From an uncultured Lachnoanaerobaculum sp. (GTDB lineage: Bacteria > Bacillota > Clostridia > Lachnospirales > Lachnospiraceae): a stretch of 11,644 bases of DNA. The translations under genes and the position numbers were made by a program. The notes under the pieces were generated by a model, which was given only the letters and a program-made list of their open reading frames with translations, was not told where the DNA came from and ran no database searches. This document shows positions 1 to 6,746 of this stretch, piece after piece. How positions within the stretch are numbered: the stretch's first letter is position 1; every line of letters begins with the position of its first letter. Location of the stretch: assembly GCF_938015485.1 (NCBI RefSeq), contig NZ_CALLVU010000100.1, positions 1 to 11,644 on the forward strand. The letters are read 5' to 3'.

Positions 1-884
1 CCGGGGTTACCCTTAATCATATTTCTGATAAAAAATGACATCACTTTACCTATTTTCGGGAAGTTGAGGTTATACTTTTCTCTTGCTACTTCATATCTGC
101 GTTTTAAGTCAAGATATGCAGGTGATTTTGAAGCCACCGAGTTTGAAAGTGAGGAAAGTTTGTCCTCAATATCGGCTTTTAATACAGCCAGAGTTATTTT
201 GCCGCCTGAGATATATTCATTGGCTCTGTTTACCTGATTGGATACACTGTCTCTGATACTTGTCAGCTTGCTTTGAGTTTCGCTGACAAAGCCCTCAGCC
301 ATACCTGATAGTTTCGCTCCGACTTCGCCGAATTCGGACTTGGCTTTCATAAGAGTTGCATATGCTCTTGCAAGGCTGAATGCCGCCTTGACAGACAGAA
401 GTAAATCTGAAAAAAAGATAATACTTATAATAATTACAGATGTTTTCAGTGTGGTTTCAGCCAATGAGGAGACAAATTTGTATACATTTACCTGCAAAAA
501 ATCTGTAAGTGCAACGGATAAAAAGCCCCAGGCTATAGAGGTGGAAAGTGATATATAGCCGTTTAAATTAATCTTATGGTCACTGTAGTCCCAATATTTT
601 ACTTTAAAAAGTTTTTCCATCACATAACCTGTGATATATTCAAGTACGGTTGCGGCAATCATTCCCGAAAAATATACCTCAAAGATATTTCCCTGAAACG
701 AGTCTGTAATTATAAGTACAAATATGGCACCGAAAGCATATATCGGTATATAAGGCCCTCTTAAAAAACCTCTGTTTTCAAGTCTTTTGTTTTTGATACT
801 TGCGTAGCCGCTTTCAAAGCACCATCCGAAAAAACAATATATGTAAAAAAATGCAATCCATTGCAGTAAAGTATATTTTGTCAT
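1..884 (-). CDS. CmpB-like (putative ABC-transporter type IV) membrane protein, 3'-truncated by window edge
   Basis: The reading frame is open from an ATG at 884 to the left edge (294 codons, no stop), so the C terminus is missing. A GGAGGC Shine-Dalgarno lies four bases before the ATG. Residues 1 to about 140 match the CmpB / putative ABC-transporter type IV family (PF06541): an N-terminal membrane helix ending in FFGWCFES, then NRGFLRGPYIPIYAFG, EYITGYVMEKLF, and KYWDYSDHKINLNGYISL followed by SIAWGF. Membrane segments are roughly at 5-22, 45-60, 70-90, 112-130 and 147-165. After these comes a polar, probably helical tail of about 130 residues (165-294) that goes beyond the usual core domain. 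The family is widespread in Firmicutes and its function is not settled despite the ABC-transporter label. The gene is divergent from the glycosyltransferase operon. Family assignment is secure; the role is unknown. Confidence 0.85.
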   Translation of the reverse strand, partial: MTKYTLLQWIAFFYIYCFFGWCFESGYASIKNKRLENRGFLRGPYIPIYAFGAIFVLIITDSFQGNIFEVYFSGMIAATVLEYITGYVMEKLFKVKYWDYSDHKINLNGYISLSTSIAWGFLSVALTDFLQVNVYKFVSSLAETTLKTSVIIISIIFFSDLLLSVKAAFSLARAYATLMKAKSEFGEVGAKLSGMAEGFVSETQSKLTSIRDSVSNQVNRANEYISGGKITLAVLKADIEDKLSSLSNSVASKSPAYLDLKRRYEVAREKYNLNFPKIGKVMSFFIRNMIKGNP

Positions 885-903
885 GTCCGCCTCCAATGTA
901 GTA

Positions 904-932
904 ATGATATCATAGAGAGGATGTATCTACAA
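904..932 (-). promoter_or_regulatory. Candidate promoter of the CmpB-like gene
   Basis: On the minus strand, TTGTAG (932-927) and TATCAT (909-904) are separated by 17 bases, with a TG one base upstream of the -10 (extended -10 form). Transcription would start near 897, leaving a short leader before the GGAGGC ribosome site. The -35 matches the consensus at only three positions, so this is a prediction from spacing and the -10 alone. Confidence 0.4.
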
Positions 933-984
933 GTTATCAAAATTCATAAAATATTTTAAAAATTAACTATAAGACATTATTTTA

Positions 985-993
985 TGCTATAGT
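985..993 (+). promoter_or_regulatory. Candidate extended -10 promoter of the glycosyltransferase operon
   Basis: TGCTATAGT is an extended -10 element (TG, one base, TATAGT). No good -35 is seen at 17 bases; a weak TTAACT lies at 963-968 with a 19-base spacer. It would give a leader of about 70 bases before the ATG at 1072. No convincing hairpin or riboswitch is visible in that leader. Confidence 0.35.
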
Positions 994-1071
994 ATGATAT
1001 CGGGGTTTAAAGCCTTGAAATTGAGAGAATATTATAACAGGCATGATTGCCTTTAAAGGAAAAGTGGATAT

Positions 1072-2034
1072 ATGAAAGTAAGTATATGCTGTATTACCTA
1101 CAACCACGGTAAGTATATTAAAAAGGCTATAGATTCTTTTCTTGCACAGAAAAGGGATTTTGATATAGAGATTTTGATAAATGACGATGCATCCACAGAC
1201 GATACTGCGGATATTATAAGAGAATATGAAAAAAAATATCCTGATATTATAAAGCCGATTTATCACGATGAGAATATGTATTCAAAAGGGGTGACCAATC
1301 CGAGCGGAGTATATAACTTTCCAAGGGCAAGCGGTGAGTACATAGCAATGTGTGAGGGAGACGACTACTGGTGTGACGATGAAAAGCTTAGGATGCAGGT
1401 AGAGATTCTTGATAAGAATAAGGATATAAGCTTTTGTTTTCATGCCGCCAAGGTTGAAAATCTGGACAACACTTTTTCGCCGAATCTTATCAGACCGTAT
1501 GAGAAAAGTATGCGAATCGGCGCAAAGGAAGTGATAAATAAAAGAACACACTATCCTACAGCATCGCTGCTGCTTAGAACCGAGTATATGAAGAGCCTGC
1601 CTCAGTACTATTTTGACTGTAAGGTGGGGGATATTCCTATGCAGATAATCTCTGCAAAATACGGTGACGCTTACTACATTGACAGAGTGATGAGTGTATA
1701 CAGGATGGGAGTGCCTACATCTTGGACGGCTTCACAGTTTAGCGGAGACTATAAGAAAAAGCAGGAAGATTACTATCAAAATATGAAACAGATGTATGAG
1801 GCATATGATAAGGATTCGGACTATCGTTTTCACAGTGAAGTGGAGGCTGCCAAAAAGAGACTGCGTTTCCTTACCTATGTAAATGTGAGAGATTTTAAAA
1901 ATATTCTTTCAAAGCGTTACAAAAATGAGTATAAGGAGCTTGATTTCAGAGAGAGATTTTTTATAAAGTTTGAGTATTTTTTACCGGGTGTATACAATCT
2001 GGTAAGAAAGGCGGCATTAAGTTTAAAAAAATAA
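1072..2034 (+). CDS. Family 2 glycosyltransferase
   Basis: This 320-residue protein has the GT-A fold signature of GT2 enzymes, which move a sugar from a nucleotide-sugar donor to an acceptor, usually during synthesis of surface polysaccharide, teichoic acid or glycolipid. The N terminus (VSICCITYNHGKYI) is the first beta-strand/helix. The nucleotide-binding NDDAST is at 37-42, and the DXD-type metal site is in CEGDDYW at 94-100, within the typical GEYIAMCEGDDYW context. There is no transmembrane helix, so it is probably a cytoplasmic enzyme acting at the membrane face. The ATG is preceded by AAGGA about 11 bases upstream. It is the first gene of a three-gene run; the next starts 11 bases after its stop. 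Acceptor and product cannot be told from sequence, and no other polysaccharide genes are nearby. Confidence 0.88.
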   Translation: MKVSICCITYNHGKYIKKAIDSFLAQKRDFDIEILINDDASTDDTADIIREYEKKYPDIIKPIYHDENMYSKGVTNPSGVYNFPRASGEYIAMCEGDDYWCDDEKLRMQVEILDKNKDISFCFHAAKVENLDNTFSPNLIRPYEKSMRIGAKEVINKRTHYPTASLLLRTEYMKSLPQYYFDCKVGDIPMQIISAKYGDAYYIDRVMSVYRMGVPTSWTASQFSGDYKKKQEDYYQNMKQMYEAYDKDSDYRFHSEVEAAKKRLRFLTYVNVRDFKNILSKRYKNEYKELDFRERFFIKFEYFLPGVYNLVRKAALSLKK

Positions 2035-2045
2035 TTTGGAGGTAT

Positions 2046-3035
2046 ATGGATTTTTTTAAAAAGATAAATTTTATAAAAGTATTAAAGATTGCAATCGGTA
2101 CCGGTATTGCCATACTGATTGCCGAATTTTTGGGATTAAAATATGTAAGTTCAGCCGGAATCATAACGCTGCTCAGTATACAGGATACAAAGAAATCCAC
2201 TATCAAGATTGCGCTAAAGAGAATAGCGGGATTTGTAGTATCAATGTTTATAGCCTTTGTTGCATTTAATCTGATAGGCTATAATGTGCCTGCGTTTATC
2301 TGTTATCTTTTGGTATTTGTATCTATATGTATAGCTTTCGGAATGTATGAGAGCCTTTCCCCATGTGCGGTATTGGTCACACATATAATGTCCGAAAAGT
2401 ATATGAATATAGGTGTTGTAAGAAATGAAGCACTGCTGATGCTTATAGGCGCTTCAGTAGGTATAATCTTAAATATGTATATGCCCAGAAACCTTACACA
2501 TATAAGAGAGTATCAGGCAAAAATAGAAGATGAGATAAGGATTATACTTGATAAGCTTGTAGTATTCTTAAAGGATGAGAAGGAAAAGCTTGAGTATGAT
2601 TTTGATTCTTTGGAAAAAATAATAGATGATGCCGTTGCAAAGTCATATACGGATAAAGATAATATACTCAGCTACGACTTGAAATATTTTATCGACTATA
2701 TGGAGATGAGAAAATCACAGATAATGGTTTTAAGATATATCTTTATGCAGGGAAGTACAATGAACTCAAGACCTACACAGGCAAGAGATATAGCCGATCT
2801 TTTGCAAAACCTTATACCTAAGCTTCATGAGTCAAACAATGCCGTGAATGCACTGCTTGACTTATACTTTGTGAAAGAAAAGCACAGGTCAAGCGAATTA
2901 CCTAAAACCGTTACGGAGTTTGAAGACAGAGCCACATTGCGTTCGGTATTGGTAAATATAGAGCAGTTTTTGGAGATAAAAAGAGAGTTTGTAGAGAATA
3001 TAAGCGAAGAAGAAAAGAAGATGTTTTGGAAGTAG
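2046..3035 (+). CDS. Aromatic acid exporter family protein (FUSC/ArAE_1-type membrane protein)
   Basis: The 329-residue protein has an N-terminal membrane half (about 1-145) with five or six hydrophobic helices. It contains the family pattern of a first helix in IAIGTGIAILIAEFLGL, then SAGIITLLSIQDTKKSTIK and LKRIAGFVV. A soluble, mostly helical C-terminal half (about 155-325) follows. This layout matches the aromatic acid exporter family 1 (PF06081 with PF11728). It is roughly half the length of the fused E. coli AaeB type, so it probably acts as an oligomer. Family members are named for efflux of aromatic carboxylic acids, but in Firmicutes the substrate is mostly untested. GGAGG sits only three bases before the ATG, a short spacing. 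It is second in the operon, between the glycosyltransferase and RNase HI genes. Confidence 0.82.
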   Translation: MDFFKKINFIKVLKIAIGTGIAILIAEFLGLKYVSSAGIITLLSIQDTKKSTIKIALKRIAGFVVSMFIAFVAFNLIGYNVPAFICYLLVFVSICIAFGMYESLSPCAVLVTHIMSEKYMNIGVVRNEALLMLIGASVGIILNMYMPRNLTHIREYQAKIEDEIRIILDKLVVFLKDEKEKLEYDFDSLEKIIDDAVAKSYTDKDNILSYDLKYFIDYMEMRKSQIMVLRYIFMQGSTMNSRPTQARDIADLLQNLIPKLHESNNAVNALLDLYFVKEKHRSSELPKTVTEFEDRATLRSVLVNIEQFLEIKREFVENISEEEKKMFWK

Positions 3036-3038
3036 GAG
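3034..3038 (+). promoter_or_regulatory. Shine-Dalgarno that fixes the RNase HI start
   Basis: AGGAG lies five bases before the ATG at 3044 and overlaps the stop codon (3033-3035) of the upstream exporter gene. An in-frame TTG at 3026 would add six residues, but it has no ribosome site and would put extra sequence before the conserved MAKKYYAV start. Confidence 0.7.
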
Positions 3039-3043
3039 ATACT

Positions 3044-3646
3044 ATGGCAAAAAAATATTATGCGGTGAGAGCGGGAAGAAAGACGGGAGTATTTACAACC
3101 TGGGATGAGTGTAAAAGTGCCGTGAGCGGATTTTCAGGTGCCGCATATAAAAGCTTTACAAATAAAGATGATGCGCTTGACTTTGTAAACGGCAGTGTAA
3201 AGAAAGCTGATAAAGAAGATGAAAAACAGTCGGAGGCCTTTGCATATGTGGACGGAAGTTATGACGATACCACAAAGTCATATTCCTACGGAATGGTGAT
3301 GATGCACGGAGAAGAGGAGCTTCACTTTTTTAAAAAGTTTGAACAAGATGATATGAGCGATATGAGAAATGTTGCAGGTGAGATAGAAGGTTCTATGGCG
3401 GCTATGAAGTATTGTATGGATCATAATATAAAGAGTATCAGTATTTTCTATGACTATGAGGGAATAGAAAAGTGGTGTAACGGCGACTGGAAAGCAAAAA
3501 AAGAAGGTACAAAGAGGTATGTAAAGTTTTATGAAGATGCAAGCAGGCACGTAGATGTGGACTTTATAAAGGTAAAGGGGCATTCCGGAGATAAGTACAA
3601 CGATTTGGCGGATGAACTGGCAAAGAGAGCACTGGGACTGATATAA
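3044..3646 (+). CDS. rnhA: Ribonuclease HI with N-terminal hybrid-binding domain
   Basis: The 200-residue protein cuts the RNA strand of RNA-DNA hybrids (R-loops, primers). Residues 3-48 form a hybrid-binding domain (RHBD, Caulimovirus viroplasmin-like PF01693): KYYAVRAGRKTGVFTTWDEC, then YKSFTNKDDALDF. A charged linker (52-64) leads to the RNase H domain at 65-198. All four catalytic acids are visible: D70 (YVDGS), E113 (VAGEIEG), D137 (IFYDYEG) and D190 (LADELAKRA). The catalytic histidine is H180 in VKGHSGD. The ATG at 3044 is chosen because of the AGGAG ribosome site and because MAKKYYAV is the family's normal start. It is the last gene of its operon, eight bases after the exporter stop, and is followed directly by a terminator. 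Nothing suggests a functional link with the two membrane/envelope genes before it. Confidence 0.95.
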   Translation: MAKKYYAVRAGRKTGVFTTWDECKSAVSGFSGAAYKSFTNKDDALDFVNGSVKKADKEDEKQSEAFAYVDGSYDDTTKSYSYGMVMMHGEEELHFFKKFEQDDMSDMRNVAGEIEGSMAAMKYCMDHNIKSISIFYDYEGIEKWCNGDWKAKKEGTKRYVKFYEDASRHVDVDFIKVKGHSGDKYNDLADELAKRALGLI

Positions 3647-3648
3647 AA

Positions 3649-3677
3649 AAATCGGAGAAAAAACTCCGATTTATTTT
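3649..3677. terminator. Bidirectional intrinsic terminator
   Basis: ATCGGAG (3651-3657) and CTCCGAT (3664-3670) form a perfect 7-bp stem around an A6 loop, extended by two A-T pairs at 3649-3650 and 3671-3672. Rightward it is followed by a T-rich TTATTTT. Leftward it is followed by an unbroken T7 (rc of the A7 at 3644-3650 region). It ends the RNase HI operon and the convergent YerC-like gene, whose TAA stop (3673-3671) lies inside the stem extension. Confidence 0.85.
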
Positions 3678-3979
3678 GCAGTATTCTTTTCAAAAAGACC
3701 GAGTCTTTTAAAGACCATGTCATAACCGTCGTTGCCGTAATTTAAAGAACGATTTACTCTGGAGATGGTGGCTGTAGAAGCACCTGTTTCTTCAGCGATC
3801 TCAAGATAAGTCTTTTTCTCACGCAACATCTTTGCTACTTCATACCTTTGAGAGAGTGAGAGCAACTCATTTACGGTGCAAACATCCTCAAAGAAGGTAT
3901 ATAATTCTTCTTTATCGTTTAATGTAAGGATGGCGTCAAATAGATGGTCTACCGCGTCTGTCCTAATCTTGTTATTCAT
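3671..3979 (-). CDS. YerC/YecD-type TrpR-like DNA-binding protein
   Basis: The 102-residue protein matches the YerC/YecD branch of the TrpR superfamily. It has a helical N terminus (DHLFDAILTLNDKEELYTFF), the core CTVNELLSLSQRYEVAKMLRE, and a helix-turn-helix at about 56-78 (KTYLEIAEETGASTATISRV) followed by the family hallmark SLNYGNDGYDMV. TrpR senses tryptophan, but the ligand and targets of this branch are not established. The ATG at 3979 is chosen because GGAG lies eight bases upstream and because it gives the usual family N terminus; an earlier in-frame start at 4018 has no ribosome site and overlaps the promoter. The gene is divergent from the potABCD-like importer operon with about 160 bases between start codons, so it is a candidate local regulator. 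That is inference only. Confidence 0.9.
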   Translation of the reverse strand: MNNKIRTDAVDHLFDAILTLNDKEELYTFFEDVCTVNELLSLSQRYEVAKMLREKKTYLEIAEETGASTATISRVNRSLNYGNDGYDMVFKRLGLFEKNTAK

Positions 3980-4008
3980 AACTAATGCTCCAATCAAATA
4001 ATACTTAT

Positions 4009-4037
4009 ATTTTAGCATTTTAACTTGTAAAAGTAAA
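4009..4037 (-). promoter_or_regulatory. Promoter of the YerC-like gene
   Basis: On the minus strand, TTTACT (4037-4032) and TAAAAT (4014-4009) are 17 bases apart, with TGC giving an extended -10. Transcription should start near 4002, about 23 bases before the ATG, which leaves just enough room for the GGAG ribosome site. An imperfect inverted repeat, AACTT (4022-4026) and AAGTT (4036-4040), overlaps the spacer and -35 and could be an operator. Confidence 0.55.
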
Positions 4038-4064
4038 GTTTGGACAAAATAATATTTTTAGTGA

Positions 4065-4099
4065 TTTACAGTTGAAAAAATGGTATCATAATATAATAT
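4065..4099 (+). promoter_or_regulatory. Promoter region of the potABCD-like operon
   Basis: Two overlapping sigma-A-like solutions exist: TTTACA (4065-4070) with CATAAT (4087-4092), spacer 16, or TTGAAA (4072-4077) with TAATAT (4094-4099), spacer 16. The -10 area carries an 11-bp perfect palindrome, AATATAATATT (4090-4100), which might be an operator but may simply reflect AT-richness. The leader would be about 30 to 40 bases with GGAGGG at 4121-4126. Confidence 0.5.
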
Positions 4100-4137
4100 T
4101 GTTTAAAATCGAATAACCCCGGAGGGAATTTATAAAA

Positions 4138-5106
4138 ATGACAGATACTATATTAAGTTTGGAAAATATCGAAAAAAGTTTTGACGGAGAAAAGGTTTTA
4201 AAAAACATCTCTCTTGATATAGGTAGAGGAGAGTTCGTCACTCTTTTGGGCTCAAGCGGTTGCGGAAAGACCACCACAATAAGGATAGTTGCAGGTCTTT
4301 TGACGCCTGACAGCGGCAAGGTAATATTAAACGGTAAAGATATCACAATGCTTGCACCTGAAAAAAGAGATGTAAACACGGTATTTCAAAACTATGCTCT
4401 TTTTCCGCATATGAATGTGGAAAAGAATATCGGATACGGATTGAAATTGAAAAAAATGCCTGCAAATGAGATAAAGGCTGAAGTGAAAAAGGCACTTTCA
4501 CTTGTACAGCTTGAAGGATTTGAAAAGAGAAATCCGTCACAGCTTTCAGGCGGACAAAAACAAAGAGTGGCAATAGCCAGAGCCATTGTAAACAAGCCAA
4601 GTGTACTTTTACTGGATGAACCTTTGGGAGCCCTTGACCTTATGCTTAGAAGACAGATGCAGACTGAACTTAAAAAGCTTCAAAAGGCACTTGGAATAAC
4701 CTTTATATACATAACACATGATCAGGAAGAGGCTCTTAATATGTCGTCAAGGATAGTGGTGATGAGAAACGGCAATATTGAGCAGATCGGTACTCCGAGT
4801 GAAGTATATGACACTCCGAAGACGGCCTTTGTTGCCGAGTTTGTAGGCGGAGCGAATCTGTATAATGACGGTAAAAGGCTGTTTGCAATAAGATCCGAGC
4901 ATGTAAGACTCGGAGTGGGAGACTATGACGGAGTGGTTGTAGAAAACAGTTTTACGGCAGGACTTTCCAAAGTAAAGGTAAGATTAAAAGACGGACAGGA
5001 AATCACCTCATCGCATATGGGTATGAATATAAATCTGAAAATCGGAGATGAGATAAGTATCGGCTGGGATAAGAATGATATGGTGGAGGTACAAGGTGAA
5101 AAATAA
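4138..5106 (+). CDS. potA: PotA-like ABC transporter ATP-binding protein
   Basis: This is the ATPase that powers the importer encoded by this operon; it sits on the inner face of the membrane. All nucleotide-binding motifs are intact: Walker A GSSGCGKT (38-45), Q-loop Q84 in VFQNYALFPHM, signature LSGGQKQR (136-143), Walker B LLLDEP (157-162), D-loop GALD, and the switch histidine H194 in ITHDQEEA. After residue 235 comes a TOBE-type C-terminal domain (AIRSEHVRLG onward). At 322 residues it is about 55 shorter than E. coli PotA, the difference falling in this C-terminal part. GGAGGG lies 11 bases before the ATG. The ATG is the first gene start of the operon, and the last 11 bases overlap the potB-like gene. 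The family (polyamine/opine/iron-type importer ATPases) is clear; the cargo depends on the binding protein. Confidence 0.92.
   Translation: MTDTILSLENIEKSFDGEKVLKNISLDIGRGEFVTLLGSSGCGKTTTIRIVAGLLTPDSGKVILNGKDITMLAPEKRDVNTVFQNYALFPHMNVEKNIGYGLKLKKMPANEIKAEVKKALSLVQLEGFEKRNPSQLSGGQKQRVAIARAIVNKPSVLLLDEPLGALDLMLRRQMQTELKKLQKALGITFIYITHDQEEALNMSSRIVVMRNGNIEQIGTPSEVYDTPKTAFVAEFVGGANLYNDGKRLFAIRSEHVRLGVGDYDGVVVENSFTAGLSKVKVRLKDGQEITSSHMGMNINLKIGDEISIGWDKNDMVEVQGEK
5085..5090 (+). promoter_or_regulatory. Shine-Dalgarno inside potA that selects a GTG start for potB
   Basis: GGAGGT lies five bases before GTG at 5096. An in-frame ATG at 5075 is upstream of this ribosome site and has none of its own, so the GTG is preferred. 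The site is inside the potA-like coding region, which points to translational coupling. Confidence 0.7.
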
Positions 5107-5950
5107 AAAGATAAAAGAATATCTGCTTAGAATACCTATATACGCTTTCACACTGCTTTTTGTAGTGTTACCGCTTGTATATATGGTGGTAATCAGCTTT
5201 TTGACCAAAGCAAGTACATGGGGATTTGACCTTACACCTACACTTGACAACTATAAGAAGGTATTTGAACCTTTTTATTTGAATATATTTTTGCAGTCCT
5301 TAAAACTTGCGCTGGCTTCTACACTACTTGTTATACTGATAGGGTATCCTTTCGGATACTTTATGGGCAGACTTGATATGAAGTGGAAGAGAAGGATGAT
5401 GATGCTTCTGATGATACCTTTTTGGACAAGCGGACTTATAAGGCTGAACGGATGGATTATTATCTTCAGAAGCAACGGTGTACTTGACAAAGTTTTGATG
5501 TTTCTTGGAATAACCAAGTCACCTCTAAAGCTTTTATATACATATCCGGCCGTACTTGTAGGTATGGTGTACTTTTTGCTGCCTTTTATGATATTGTCGG
5601 TGTACTCAAGTGTGGAAAAGATGGATTGGAGCCTGATAGAGGCGTCCAGAGACTTGGGTGCAAGCAAAACGGAGGCATTCCTTACAGTTACGCTAAGACT
5701 TACAATGCCGGGATTGTTAAGCGGAGTGGTGCTTACATTTGTGCCTAGTATGGGACTTTTCTATATCTCGGATATTCTCGGCGGAAACAAGATAGTGCTG
5801 ATAGGCAGTGTTATAGTGGAGCAGCTGACAAAGCTTAGAAATATTCCTTTTGCGGCGGCACTCAGTGTGATACTGATGTTGCTCACTACATTATTCCTTA
5901 GGATATACAAAAGAATTTCAGGCACAGGAGAATTGGAGGGATTATTTTGA
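5096..5950 (+). CDS. potB: PotB-like ABC transporter permease
   Basis: The 284-residue integral membrane protein forms half of the importer's translocation channel. It has six predicted helices, roughly at 12-35, 65-92, 100-125, 148-170, 207-228 and 250-271. The EAA coupling loop is at 182-205 (EASRDLGAS, then TLRLTMPG) and docks onto the ATPase. The GTG start at 5096 overlaps the end of potA by 11 bases. The stop overlaps the next gene by four bases. Length and order (A-B-C-D) match the spermidine/putrescine-type importers. The starting residues (positively charged KNKKIK before the first helix) fit this start. Confidence 0.9.
   Translation: MKNKKIKEYLLRIPIYAFTLLFVVLPLVYMVVISFLTKASTWGFDLTPTLDNYKKVFEPFYLNIFLQSLKLALASTLLVILIGYPFGYFMGRLDMKWKRRMMMLLMIPFWTSGLIRLNGWIIIFRSNGVLDKVLMFLGITKSPLKLLYTYPAVLVGMVYFLLPFMILSVYSSVEKMDWSLIEASRDLGASKTEAFLTVTLRLTMPGLLSGVVLTFVPSMGLFYISDILGGNKIVLIGSVIVEQLTKLRNIPFAAALSVILMLLTTLFLRIYKRISGTGELEGLF
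5935..5940 (+). promoter_or_regulatory. Shine-Dalgarno inside potB that selects a TTG start for potC
   Basis: GGAGGG lies six bases before TTG at 5947, whose last two bases are also the first two of the potB-like stop codon TGA (5948-5950). No ATG or GTG is available at a comparable spacing, so TTG is the likely start, coupled to termination of the upstream gene. Confidence 0.7.
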
Positions 5951-6714
5951 AAAAGGTATCAAAAGCTGCCGTTATATTTTTGGCTGTAATAACTGTTTTA
6001 AACTATCTCCCTATTATTTTAACTGTAGTATATTCTTTTAACAAGTCAAAGCTTTCAAGTGTGTGGGAAGGTTTCTCACTTGACTGGTATAAGATGCTTT
6101 TAAGAGACGGAGATATAAAGAAAGCACTTTTAAACAGTATAATACTTGCGTTTCTTGCATGTGTACTTGCACTTATAATAGGTGTGAGTGCGGCACTTGC
6201 AATGAGAGAAAAGAAAATGTTTTTTGACGATTTTATCAGTAATTTTGCATCTCTGCCTATAATGATTCCGGAGATTATACTCGGAATGGTTTTTATGGCT
6301 ATATTTTCATATATGAACTTGCCCTTCGGTTTTGTGACAATGACTATTGCACACGCCTCATTCTGTGTTCCCTATGTATTCCTTATTGTAAGAGCAAGAC
6401 TTATGGGAATGGACTTATCACTTGAGGAGGCGGCAAGGGACCTTGGCGCAAGTGAACTTGAAACTTTCAGAGATGTAACATTACCATATATATTGCCGGG
6501 AATTGCATCCGGATTATTATTATCGTTTGCAATGTCGTTTGATGATGTGGTAATATCTATATTTACTACCGGTCCTTCTGTGAATACTCTTGCCATCAAG
6601 ATATACACAAAGATGAAAACCGGTATTACCCCTGAAATAAATGCTCTTGCTACTGTTATCTTAGTGATTACCGTGCTGATCATATTTATTTCAGAAAAAA
6701 CAAGGAAAGATTGA
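5947..6714 (+). CDS. potC: PotC-like ABC transporter permease
   Basis: This is the second channel subunit, 255 residues, with six predicted helices (about 8-30, 61-86, 100-123, 130-152, 185-203, 232-249). The EAA loop is at 160-184 (EEAARDLGASELETFRDVTL, then ILPG), followed by the FAMSFDDVVISIF segment typical of PotC. It begins with a rare TTG start overlapping the potB-like stop by four bases. A 32-base gap with its own GGAGGT separates it from the binding-protein gene. All features of an active permease are present; the substrate is not readable from this subunit. Confidence 0.9.
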   Translation: MKKVSKAAVIFLAVITVLNYLPIILTVVYSFNKSKLSSVWEGFSLDWYKMLLRDGDIKKALLNSIILAFLACVLALIIGVSAALAMREKKMFFDDFISNFASLPIMIPEIILGMVFMAIFSYMNLPFGFVTMTIAHASFCVPYVFLIVRARLMGMDLSLEEAARDLGASELETFRDVTLPYILPGIASGLLLSFAMSFDDVVISIFTTGPSVNTLAIKIYTKMKTGITPEINALATVILVITVLIIFISEKTRKD

Positions 6715-6746
6715 CTTTTCAACAACATTTATTTGGAGGTAATTAA

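Noticed and set aside
340..764. Two short rightward open frames (340-558 and 576-764)
   Set aside because: They are antisense to the CmpB-like gene, which is recognisable on the minus strand across its whole length; they have no ribosome site or family resemblance.
982..1551. Leftward open frames opposite the glycosyltransferase gene
   Set aside because: They are shadows of a clear GT2 gene, with no ribosome sites and no recognisable motifs.
5075..5077. ATG as the start of the potB-like gene
   Set aside because: It lies upstream of the strong GGAGGT at 5085-5090 and has no ribosome site; the resulting IWWRYK extension is just the potA-like C-terminal coding read in another frame.
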